A stretch of 16,031 bases of DNA from a bacterium (lineage in GTDB: Bacteria > Patescibacteriota > Microgenomatia > Levybacterales > UBA12049): assembly GCA_021813005.1 (NCBI GenBank), contig JAKAMH010000010.1, positions 1-16,031 on the forward strand. The letters run 5' to 3'. The position numbers were made by a program, and so were the translations under genes. Each line of letters begins with the position of its first letter. Position 1 is the stretch's first letter. The notes below the pieces were generated by a model. It had not been told where the DNA came from, made no database searches, and saw nothing but the letters and a program-made list of their open reading frames with translations. This document shows, piece by piece, positions 6,580-11,521 of the stretch.

Positions 6580-6756
6580 TTATTTTAATTTTTCAGTTTC
6601 GCGGTGCGGAGTGACCTTTTTGCAGTGACTACAGAATTTATTCAATGTCAACTTTTCAGGCGTTTCCATCTTGTTTTTCTCTGTCACATAATTTCTGTTT
6701 TTGCAAACAGAACAGACGAGTCCGATCTTGATTCTGTGTTCTCCCTTTTTTGCCAT
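6580..6756 (-). CDS. rpmG: 50S ribosomal protein L33
   Basis: A short frame of 58 codons. It begins MAKKGEHRIKIGLVCSVC, and the ending includes FCSHCKKVTPHRE. This is ribosomal protein L33 of the zinc-ribbon (four-Cys) form: Cys15/Cys18 and Cys42/Cys45 would hold one Zn2+. L33 sits near the E site of the large subunit. The length is normal. Unlike most genes here it has purine-rich Shine-Dalgarno-like tracts (GAGGAGG, AGGAAG) just upstream, consistent with an internal position in a multigene transcript between tRNA-Thr(GGU) and tRNA-Trp. A 6-bp hairpin (TAAGCG/CGCTTA) overlaps the stop codon but has no T tract. Confidence 0.95.
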   Translation of the reverse strand: MAKKGEHRIKIGLVCSVCKNRNYVTEKNKMETPEKLTLNKFCSHCKKVTPHRETEKLK

Positions 6757-6848
6757 TCTTCCTTGTCCCTCCTCAGGACGAGTTCACCTATTTTATCATG
6801 TTATTGTGCTTCTAAGCAACTGGCTTTCTCAATCCTGAAGACTTACTG

Positions 6849-6920
6849 AGCCGACAGTGGGAATCGGACCCACGCTCAGTTCATTACCAATGAACCGTTT
6901 TACCATTAAACTATGTCGGC
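6849..6920 (-). tRNA. tRNA-Thr (anticodon GGU)
   Basis: Acceptor GCCGACA/TGTCGGC, D arm GTTTAATGGTAAAAC, anticodon stem GTTCA/TGAAC around TTGGTAA, T arm GTGGG-TCCGATT-CCCAC, discriminator U. The CCA end is not encoded. It lies between the GIY-YIG gene and rpmG. Confidence 0.95.
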
Positions 6921-6927
6921 AAACTTT

Positions 6928-7206
6928 TTAATTCTTAGAATAAGTATACTTCAACTTGTCAAAAACATTCGTTAGTTGAGCAGCCAATTCTTTTCTTCCT
7001 CCTCCACTTTTAAGATACTTTTCTCGTCTCAAAGCGTCTGTTTTTATCTGGTACGCCTCATAATATATAAGTTTTAGTGGTATCCTGTGTTTTGTTGATC
7101 TAACCAAACCTGAATTATGTTTTTTAATTCTTAATCGCAAATCCGGGGTTGAGCCTATATAAAGCTTTTTATCTTTAGAGCTGTGTAGAACGTATACATA
7201 GTACAT
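6928..7206 (-). CDS. GIY-YIG nuclease domain protein (UPF0213-like)
   Basis: The product is 92 residues, a single GIY-YIG domain. YYVYVLHSSKDKKLYIGST gives the two signature triplets in the Y-V-Y...Y-I-G form. They are followed by the Arg-containing helix (DLRLRIKKHNSG), a His, and the conserved Glu of REKYLKSGGGRK. This is the stand-alone Slx1/UPF0213-like type common in small genomes; its cellular role is generally not established. The family fold cleaves DNA with one divalent metal. It is unusually placed inside a tRNA cluster, between tRNA-Tyr and tRNA-Thr(GGU), where tRNA-Gly sits in E. coli-like arrays. A TATAAA (7215-7220) lies 8 nt before the ATG, and a 42-bp tandem repeat ends just upstream. 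Confidence 0.85.
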   Translation of the reverse strand: MYYVYVLHSSKDKKLYIGSTPDLRLRIKKHNSGLVRSTKHRIPLKLIYYEAYQIKTDALRREKYLKSGGGRKELAAQLTNVFDKLKYTYSKN

Positions 7207-7225
7207 GACAATCTTTTATATCTTT

Positions 7226-7368
7226 GCGGTGGCGCGTTGAACATACCACACTACCCACTTGACGTCGGCGGTGGCGCGTTGAACATACCACACTACCCAC
7301 TTGACGTCGGCGGTGGCGCGTTGAACATACCACACTACCCACTTGACGTCGGCGGTGGCGCGTTGAAC
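7226..7368. repeat. 42-bp tandem repeat, 3.4 identical copies
   Basis: Units begin at 7226, 7268, 7310 and 7352 (the last partial, 17 nt). The three full copies are identical. Each unit carries GGCGCGTTGAA, CATACCACACTACCC and the palindrome GACGTC. The period is divisible by 3 and is open in one frame on each strand, but there is no sign of translation. Perfect identity implies a recent expansion. Confidence 0.95.
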
Positions 7369-7395
7369 GCGCCAATCACCGCGTTGAACGCGGTG
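7357..7395. repeat. Twin perfect hairpins with TTGAA loops after tRNA-Tyr
   Basis: GGCGCG-TTGAA-CGCGCC (7357-7373) and CACCGCG-TTGAA-CGCGGTG (7377-7395) are separated by AAT. On the transcribed minus strand the loops read TTCAA. The first hairpin shares its left arm and loop with the tandem repeat unit. The second overlaps the last two bases of tRNA-Tyr, so it could affect 3'-end processing or stability. Confidence 0.8.
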
Positions 7396-7478
7396 CTGAG
7401 TGAGAGATTTGCACTCCCGTAGGCCTTTAGACCGCCTCGTCTACAGCGAGGTGCGATTGACTACTCCGCCAACTCAGC
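7394..7478 (-). tRNA. tRNA-Tyr (anticodon GUA)
   Basis: A class II tRNA with a long variable arm (about GGTCTAAAGGCC). Acceptor GCTGAGT/ACTCAGC, anticodon stem CCTCG/CGAGG around CTGTAGA, T arm GGGAG with loop TGCAAAT, discriminator A. Bases after the discriminator read CCG, so CCA is not encoded. Its 3' end merges into a perfect hairpin (7377-7395). Confidence 0.93.
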
Positions 7479-7576
7479 AAGACAAGAATTAAGAAGTATG
7501 AATTAAGAAGTAAGGAAAATATCTTCCTAGTTAAAACTGCATAATTCCAACGTCCTAATTCACAATTCTATTTTTG

Positions 7577-7648
7577 AGCCGACAGAGGGATTTGAACCCC
7601 CGACCCATGCTTTACAAAAGCATTGCTCTACCACTGAGCTATGTCGGC
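7577..7648 (-). tRNA. tRNA-Thr (anticodon UGU)
   Basis: Acceptor GCCGACA/TGTCGGC, D arm GCTCAGTGGTAGAGC, anticodon stem ATGCT/AGCAT around TTTGTAA, T arm GGGGG-TTCAAAT-CCCTC, discriminator U, CCA not encoded. It is the first gene of the tRNA-rpmG cluster. Confidence 0.95.
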
Positions 7649-7662
7649 AGCAGGTAGGCATA

Positions 7663-7692
7663 ATTGTACCAGACTGATGTTACGCGGGGCAA
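7663..7692 (-). promoter_or_regulatory. Promoter of the tRNA-rpmG cluster
   Basis: On the minus strand TTGCCC (7687-7692), 18 nt and TACAAT (7663-7668) preceded by TGG (extended -10). It lies about 15 nt upstream of tRNA-Thr(UGU) and downstream of the terminator at 7709-7749, so the tRNA operon is separate from the RNA gene above it. Confidence 0.6.
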
Positions 7693-7708
7693 GCCCTGCT
7701 CGGACCAT

Positions 7709-7749
7709 AAAAAAACCACATATGCCGGTCAAGAAACCGGCTCATGTGG
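7709..7749 (-). terminator. Rho-independent terminator of the 7709-8001 RNA gene
   Basis: On the minus strand a 14-nt arm pair (CCACAT-tt-GCCGGT type, with one 2-nt internal mismatch and a 6-nt loop) is followed directly by seven T residues. The stem is strong and GC-rich. Nothing is translated upstream in this direction. Confidence 0.9.
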
Positions 7750-8001
7750 ATCACCACAAAAATAGATAAATTCTGCTCTTTAGATACGGAGCGCAATTGG
7801 CATTTTTCCCAAGGTTACAATCAGGTAGGCTATTTAAAACACCACAGTGTCCTAAAATGATGCCCTGTCTCCCGCACGAACTTGCCATTCGGCTTCACGT
7901 ACTATTCGTACACGCCTCATGGGGTATTTTGGCGGGATACCTCAGGTCAAACGAAGTTGTAGAGAAAAATAATACAACTACACTTACCAATATCAAAGAG
8001 C
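7709..8001 (-). ncRNA. Predicted structured non-coding RNA of unknown class, about 290 nt
   Basis: This stretch has no credible gene but has a complete transcription unit on the minus strand: promoter TTGACA-18-TATAAT, predicted start near 8001, and a strong terminator at 7709. The first transcribed bases, TGCTCTTTGATA (7991-8002), pair with TATCTAAAGAGCA (7774-7786) over 12 bp with one bulged base, forming a closing helix. A second helix stacks inside it: ATTGGTA (7985-7991) with TGCCAAT (7796-7802). Internal hairpins include AGTTGTA/TACAACT (7955-7961, 7973-7979), TCCCGC/GCGGGA (7932-7937, 7870-7875), and GCC-gaat-GGC within the latter. I looked for the hallmarks of tmRNA, RNase P RNA, SRP RNA and 6S RNA and found none that convince. 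A diverged 6S-like RNA is the least unlikely known class. Confidence 0.7.
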
Positions 8002-8007
8002 ATGGCA

Positions 8008-8037
8008 ATTATAGGTTGGTTGGGAGAGAACTGTCAA
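8008..8037 (-). promoter_or_regulatory. Near-consensus promoter of the RNA gene
   Basis: On the minus strand TTGACA (8032-8037) and TATAAT (8008-8013), both perfect hexamers, with an 18-nt spacer. It is the strongest promoter in the window. Confidence 0.85.
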
Positions 8038-8057
8038 GGTGTATAGTTTTCTGTCGG

Positions 8058-8085
8058 AAAAAACGCGGAAATTAGAGTAATTTCC
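8058..8085 (-). terminator. Terminator of the M50 peptidase gene
   Basis: On the minus strand a perfect 8-bp hairpin GGAAATTA-ctc-TAATTTCC, then GCG and six T residues. It lies 34 nt past the M50 stop codon and just before the promoter of the RNA gene, insulating the two. Confidence 0.75.
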
Positions 8086-8118
8086 TCTGAACACGGCAAT
8101 TTTCAGTATCAATAATCA

Positions 8119-8775
8119 TCAGAAACCGAGGAGGTGGATGCCAAACTGCAAAAAGGTCGAGATAAGTCCCATAAGTGAGAAGCCGCCTATCGGGAAGAAG
8201 AGGAGAAAAAGCAGAATCAACATACCAAATGTGTTGCCGAGTGAGAGGTACGTATCTGCCTCACGTTCGGGCAGAATGAGGGCAAAAATCTTGGAGCCGT
8301 CAAGCGGGGGAATGGGAATAAGGTTGAAAAAGGCGAGGAGGAGATTGATTTCCATAATCGAGACAAGGAGGTAGCCTATAACATTCTGTTGTATCAATGA
8401 GAGCGGTTGCCCTGCAAAGCCGATATGGAGGATGGCGGCAGCGATTACGGCGAGTATGACATTGGTGAGTGGACCGGCTGCGGAGACGAGCGCAAAGTCC
8501 CGTCTGCCGTCAGGCAGGTTGAATGGATCGACGGGCACCGGTTTGGCTCCACCAAATATGACAGGCGATCCTGAGAGGATGAGGATAAGCGGCAGCGCGA
8601 TACTCATGACAGGGTCGATATGGGGAATCGGATTGAGCGTGAGTCGTCCCATCAGGCGGGCCGTGGGGTCTCCTAGCCTGTCTGCCACATATCCATGGGC
8701 AATTTCATGCAGAATTGCTGAATAAATCAGGACGACAAGGACAAGGATGCCAAAGGGACTGAGTAAATTCACCAT
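8119..8775 (-). CDS. Site-2 protease family (M50) membrane zinc metallopeptidase
   Basis: I take the ATG at 8775 (218 aa). The frame stays open to 8964, but the extra 63 residues overlap rpmB and lack family features. Within the first membrane segment, ILHEIAHGYVADRLGD gives HExxH (His23, Glu24, His27). GPLTN (101-105) and NLIPIPPLDG with Asp159 (the third zinc ligand in the LDG motif) complete the site-2 protease pattern. About five or six hydrophobic segments are visible. This is the short, PDZ-free form common in bacteria; family members cut transmembrane helices within the bilayer. The substrate is unknown. It is transcribed divergently from rpmB from a shared promoter region and ends at a hairpin terminator. 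Confidence 0.9.
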   Translation of the reverse strand: MVNLLSPFGILVLVVLIYSAILHEIAHGYVADRLGDPTARLMGRLTLNPIPHIDPVMSIALPLILILSGSPVIFGGAKPVPVDPFNLPDGRRDFALVSAAGPLTNVILAVIAAAILHIGFAGQPLSLIQQNVIGYLLVSIMEINLLLAFFNLIPIPPLDGSKIFALILPEREADTYLSLGNTFGMLILLFLLFFPIGGFSLMGLISTFLQFGIHLLGF

Positions 8776-8776
8776 A

Positions 8777-8830
8777 TTGAGATACGCACCATTATATGGT
8801 ATTATAAACGCTATGGCAATGAAATGCGAA
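8777..8830. promoter_or_regulatory. Bidirectional promoter, rpmB (+) and M50 peptidase (-)
   Basis: Plus strand: TTGAGA (8777-8782), 17 nt, TATTAT (8800-8805), ATG 7 nt later. Minus strand: TTCGCA (8825-8830), 18 nt, TATAAT (8801-8806), giving a leader of about 20 nt to the ATG at 8775. The two -10 hexamers share five base pairs on opposite strands, so the two directions probably compete. Confidence 0.6.
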
Positions 8831-9058
8831 AATTGTGGCAAGGGTGTGCAGTATGGACATAATGTCTCGCACTCGAAACGCCGGACTCGAAAGATTTTTA
8901 AACCGAACCTCCACAGTGCCCGGATTTCTGTAAGCGGCAAGACTGTCAAGGCGAAACTCTGCACAAAATGTCTCCGGGTATATAAGCAGCTGGCAGCTCT
9001 GGAGAAGAAAGTGGCGGTGCAGCCTCCTCAGGAAGAAGTTCCGACAGCCCAAGCGTAA
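8813..9058 (+). CDS. rpmB: 50S ribosomal protein L28
   Basis: The product is 81 residues from the ATG at 8813. MKCENCGKGVQYGHNVSHSK with RTRKIFKPNLH is the L28 signature. CxxC at residues 4-7 and KLCTKC near 56-59 form a four-Cys zinc site. L28 binds near the exit region of 23S rRNA in the large subunit. The C-terminal tail (VAVQPPQEEVPTAQA) is an acidic, Pro- and Ala-rich extension. The frame is open upstream to 8747, but the promoter (-10 at 8800-8805) excludes those codons. No Shine-Dalgarno site is present, and the transcript should start at or within a base of the ATG. Confidence 0.95.
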   Translation: MAMKCENCGKGVQYGHNVSHSKRRTRKIFKPNLHSARISVSGKTVKAKLCTKCLRVYKQLAALEKKVAVQPPQEEVPTAQA

Positions 9059-9087
9059 ACTAAGTTGATAGTTGATAGTTAGGGGAT

Positions 9088-10020
9088 TTAGATAAGTCTT
9101 TCTATAACATCCCGAAGCTCCGGATAGCTGTTTAAGAAGTCTTTTTTACTTACAGGGTTTTTCCCCTCCATTTGCAGACATATTCGTTTGTCATTCTGAG
9201 GCTTTGCCGAAGAATCTCCTCCATTTCGGGTTTTTGAAATAGATTCTTCACTTCGTTCAGAATGACAAAACAATGCAGGAAGCAACTTGACTATTCGCCA
9301 TTCACTATTCGCCATTTGCAGGCGTATCCATGCTCCAGGCCAGGGATAGTAGGCTCGGATCAGGCGCTCAATCTCTTCAAAGGGGGGTGGATTCTCCGGA
9401 TCAATATATCCATCCTTTTTTGTGATGTGGTTGGTAAATGTTGCATTGGCGTGGTCTTGCTCCTGCGGCTCTACGCGATTGTCTTCGATTGCCGGCAAGA
9501 GCGTAATGAGCCTCCCGGCAGCTTTTTTGAAAAGTTCCTTGGCAAGACTCTCAAATGTCTCATTCCCACTCATAACTACTTCTTCCCTGTCATATATCGG
9601 GCCGTGGTCTACCTCGGCATCCATCCTGATGATCGTCACACCTGTTTTACCGTCTCCGCCCAGGATAGCTGCCTGGATGGGGGACGGTCCGCGATATTTG
9701 GGTAGAAGAGAGGGGTGGATGTTTACCGCGCCATATTTTGGTATGTTCAAAATTGCTTGAGGAATTATTTTCCCATAAGCAGCCACGACGAAGAAATCAG
9801 ACGGCGGAATTTTCAATTTGAAATTTGAAATTTTTAATTCAGTAAAGACTGGGATATCGTGCTCCTCAGCGTATTTCTTAACAGGAGTTGGGGTAAGTAC
9901 ATGCTTGCGACCTGACCTGCTGTCAGGGGCCGTCACTACACCGACCACGTCAAAGTTCTTGGTAAGGGTATCAAGAACGGGGACTACAAAGTCAGGGGTA
10001 CCAAAAAAAACAATTTTCAT
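9088..10020 (-). CDS. fmt: Methionyl-tRNA formyltransferase
   Basis: The 310-residue enzyme transfers a formyl group from 10-formyl-tetrahydrofolate to initiator Met-tRNA. The N-terminal Rossmann domain starts MKIVFFGTPDF. The catalytic trio is visible: Asn100 and His102 in VNIHPSLLPKYRG, and Asp138 in AEVDHGPI. YYPWPGAW (about 225-231) opens the C-terminal tRNA-binding domain. That domain is odd: residues 253-278 (HSERSEES ... QNDK) are the translation of an inverted-repeat element at 9187-9269. MANSEWRI (236-243) and ISNFKLKI (64-71) likewise read from repetitive AT-rich words. The catalytic residues are intact, so the enzyme may well work. It is the last gene after def and the four-helix-bundle gene. 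No clear promoter is seen directly upstream. Confidence 0.95.
   Translation of the reverse strand: MKIVFFGTPDFVVPVLDTLTKNFDVVGVVTAPDSRSGRKHVLTPTPVKKYAEEHDIPVFTELKISNFKLKIPPSDFFVVAAYGKIIPQAILNIPKYGAVNIHPSLLPKYRGPSPIQAAILGGDGKTGVTIIRMDAEVDHGPIYDREEVVMSGNETFESLAKELFKKAAGRLITLLPAIEDNRVEPQEQDHANATFTNHITKKDGYIDPENPPPFEEIERLIRAYYPWPGAWIRLQMANSEWRIVKLLPALFCHSERSEESISKTRNGGDSSAKPQNDKRICLQMEGKNPVSKKDFLNSYPELRDVIERLI
9187..9269. repeat. Inverted-repeat (RPE-like) element inside fmt
   Basis: The ends TTTGTCATTCTGA (9187-9199) and TCAGAATGACAAA (9257-9269) are perfect 13-bp inverted repeats. An inner pair, GAAGAATCT (9209-9217) and AGATTCTTC (9241-9249), continues the palindrome. It is read in frame as the peptide HSERSEES...QNDK, which I know as a recurring translated repeat in many bacterial genomes. 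It has no transposase, so it was moved in trans or is a folded-RNA-type repeat. Confidence 0.85.
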
Positions 10021-10035
10021 AAATTTCTAATTCTT

Positions 10036-10454
10036 CTAATTTCTAATTGTCTAATAAAATCCCAAGCACTAACTTACTTTCCTATAAATGCTATTCAAAA
10101 TTAGGTTTAATTCCTTTGCTTCTGTCCATAAAACTTTAGCGTCTCCTCTAAGCTCAGGATTATTCGTAGCTATAATTCTCAAGAAATGTTTTGATTCCCT
10201 TGATTCTTTTTTGCATATTCCTATTTTATGTCTAAAATCCTGTTTGCTTTCTGCATCATCCGCTTCACAGTAATTTGCACCTACGCTGGTTCCTGCTTTA
10301 ACAAGTTGTGTAATGAGTGGATCTGTTATTGGACCTCTTGGTATTTTATTACAAAATCTAACAATTTCTTCACCAAATTTAGCAGTTCTTTCTTCGAGAT
10401 CATAAATTTTCTGTTTAGTATTGTCGGGCATTTTTTAGTGCAATTAGAAATTAG
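10036..10454. repeat. 14-bp inverted repeats flanking the four-helix-bundle gene
   Basis: CTAATTTCTAATTG (10036-10049) and CAATTAGAAATTAG (10441-10454) are perfect reverse complements and enclose the gene at 10069-10431 with short margins. The words are AT-rich and resemble other intergenic words here, so chance is less negligible than for GC-rich repeats. Confidence 0.6.
10069..10431 (-). CDS. Four-helix bundle protein (23S rRNA intervening-sequence family)
   Basis: The product is 120 residues and matches the family first found inside 23S rRNA intervening sequences. Diagnostic strings are LVKAGTSVGANYCEA, SKQDFRHKIGICKKESRESKHFLRI and the C-terminal ELNLILNSIYRK. Such proteins form pentameric helical bundles; their molecular role is not established, though nucleic-acid binding has been proposed. 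It lies between def and fmt, genes that are usually adjacent, and is bounded by perfect 14-bp inverted repeats, which suggests insertion into an existing operon. No -10 is obvious next to its ATG, so it may rely on the def promoter. Confidence 0.9.
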   Translation of the reverse strand: MPDNTKQKIYDLEERTAKFGEEIVRFCNKIPRGPITDPLITQLVKAGTSVGANYCEADDAESKQDFRHKIGICKKESRESKHFLRIIATNNPELRGDAKVLWTEAKELNLILNSIYRKVS

Positions 10455-10469
10455 GGTACTTAGGGCAAT

Positions 10470-11030
10470 TTAGATCTCAATTTCTTCAAACACCGTTTCA
10501 CCTTTTTTGTCCTTTACTGATTTATACAACTGGTTGCCCTGTTCAAGGACCCGGCGCGTGAAAAGAATCCCGTTTAAGTGGTCTACCTCGTGCTGAATGA
10601 TAGTGGCAAGGAAACCTGAAAACTTGTCTTCGCGGCCGGTCCCGTTCTCGTCGAGATAGGAGATCACGATTTCGTCGTGTCGGCGGACAACTCCCCAGAT
10701 ATTGTTAAGAGACAGGCATCCCTCCAGCTTGACTCCATCCTTCTTCTTCCCTTTTTTGGTCAAGACTTCTTTTTCCGGATCGTCAAGAACGCTTTTGATT
10801 TTCGGATTAATAAAAACCAGTCGTTTGGTCTCAGGATCTTCTTTGACAATAAATAGCTGTAATGATTTCCCAACCTGCGGAGCAGCGAGTCCGACTCCTT
10901 CCGGGTCAGTGGCATGCACGAGCGTTTCTGTCATCTCATCAATTAGTTTTTTGATGGAAATGTCGACTTTTGCGACCGGTTTGGCAGTTTGCAAAAGTAC
11001 CGGTTCCGGCGCCTGGACAATAGGTAACAT
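10470..11030 (-). CDS. def: Peptide deformylase
   Basis: The 186-residue enzyme removes the formyl group from nascent proteins, using Fe2+ or Zn2+. All three motifs are present: GVGLAAPQ (45-52), EGCLS (103-107, metal ligand Cys105) and QHEVDH (His147, Glu148, His151). A Lys-rich insert (about 85-101, KEVLTKKGKKKDG) separates the strand NPKI from motif 2; deformylases usually have a shorter loop there. The start at 11030 is set by a promoter whose -10 ends 7 nt upstream. It leads the transcript def, four-helix-bundle gene, fmt, joining the enzymes that remove and add the formyl group. Confidence 0.95.
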   Translation of the reverse strand: MLPIVQAPEPVLLQTAKPVAKVDISIKKLIDEMTETLVHATDPEGVGLAAPQVGKSLQLFIVKEDPETKRLVFINPKIKSVLDDPEKEVLTKKGKKKDGVKLEGCLSLNNIWGVVRRHDEIVISYLDENGTGREDKFSGFLATIIQHEVDHLNGILFTRRVLEQGNQLYKSVKDKKGETVFEEIEI

Positions 11031-11521
11031 GCCCCTAAGTATAGGATAAAATCAGCTTATTGACAATTATCTGGTAGAGCGTGATCTTGCTCTTCCACGT
11101 CAAACGCGGCTCAGCAGGACCCAACTGTATTTTTAATAATCAATGTTAGTGAAAAGAAGGCAAAGGTTAATTTTGCTCATACTTTCTCCGTCAAGCTCGT
11201 TCCGTTTTTTTATTGTTATAAGTTTTTATTTTCCTTCTCTTGCCCGCCAAGAGAAGCAGAAGCTCTCGCCCTTGCTATTCGCTACAAATTATCTCCTCTC
11301 TCACTAAAACTTCAAAACTCACCTTCGGTTCAAACACTGAAGTTTTTCCGTCTTTGCCGGCCGCTCGTTCGTCAATAATTTGTTTCACGCTCAAACACGC
11401 AAACGGCGATAAGTAGGAACATAATTCATAATTCTTTCTTCATAATTCAGGTGTTGACTTCGAACCGACAAAAATAAGGAAGATATTCATACCTCTTAAA
11501 TCTTGAATCGTAAATCGAGGT
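11031..11521. other. 491-nt intergenic stretch with several perfect stems
   Basis: No gene is supported. Apart from the def promoter, it holds three perfect 9-bp stems: ACAAATTAT/ATAATTTGT (11284-11292, 11375-11383); AAAACTTCA/TGAAGTTTT (11306-11314, 11338-11346), enclosing a C-TTCG-G tetraloop; and CTTCTCTTG/CAAGAGAAG (11234-11242, 11248-11256) with a 5-nt loop. The first encloses the second. A further hairpin TGGTAGAGC/GCTCTTCCA (one mismatch) is at about 11072-11097. No clear promoter or T-tract terminator orients it. It could be a structured RNA, a repeat element or a decayed gene. Confidence 0.5.
11038..11066 (-). promoter_or_regulatory. Promoter of the def-fmt operon
   Basis: On the minus strand TTGTCA (11061-11066), 17 nt, TATACT (11038-11043), then 7 nt to the ATG. 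The predicted mRNA is leaderless. Confidence 0.75.

Noticed and set aside
6604..6849. Plus-strand frame of 81 codons
   Set aside because: It is antisense to rpmG, which is unmistakable on the minus strand.
7226..7368. CRISPR array
   Set aside because: The 42-bp units are directly adjacent with no unique spacers, and no cas genes are present.
7709..8001. T-box, tmRNA, RNase P RNA or SRP RNA
   Set aside because: No T-box antiterminator sequence, no tRNA-like ends, no GAGGAAAGTCC-type RNase P core and no GGAAG-type SRP loop could be found.
7797..8075. Plus-strand open frame of 92 codons
   Set aside because: It is antisense to the predicted RNA gene, lacks a promoter or ribosome site, and its composition does not resemble a protein family.
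8747..8812. N-terminal extension of L28
   Set aside because: These codons lie upstream of and within the promoter; L28 proteins begin at MKCENCGK or just before.
8776..8964. N-terminal extension of the M50 peptidase
   Set aside because: It overlaps rpmB in antisense, lacks family features, and the shared promoter lies within it.
11068..11125. tRNA-like fragment (GGTAGAGC followed by GATCTTGCTCTTCCACG)
   Set aside because: No consistent anticodon stem, no T arm and no acceptor pairing; the bases are better explained by a simple hairpin next to the def promoter.
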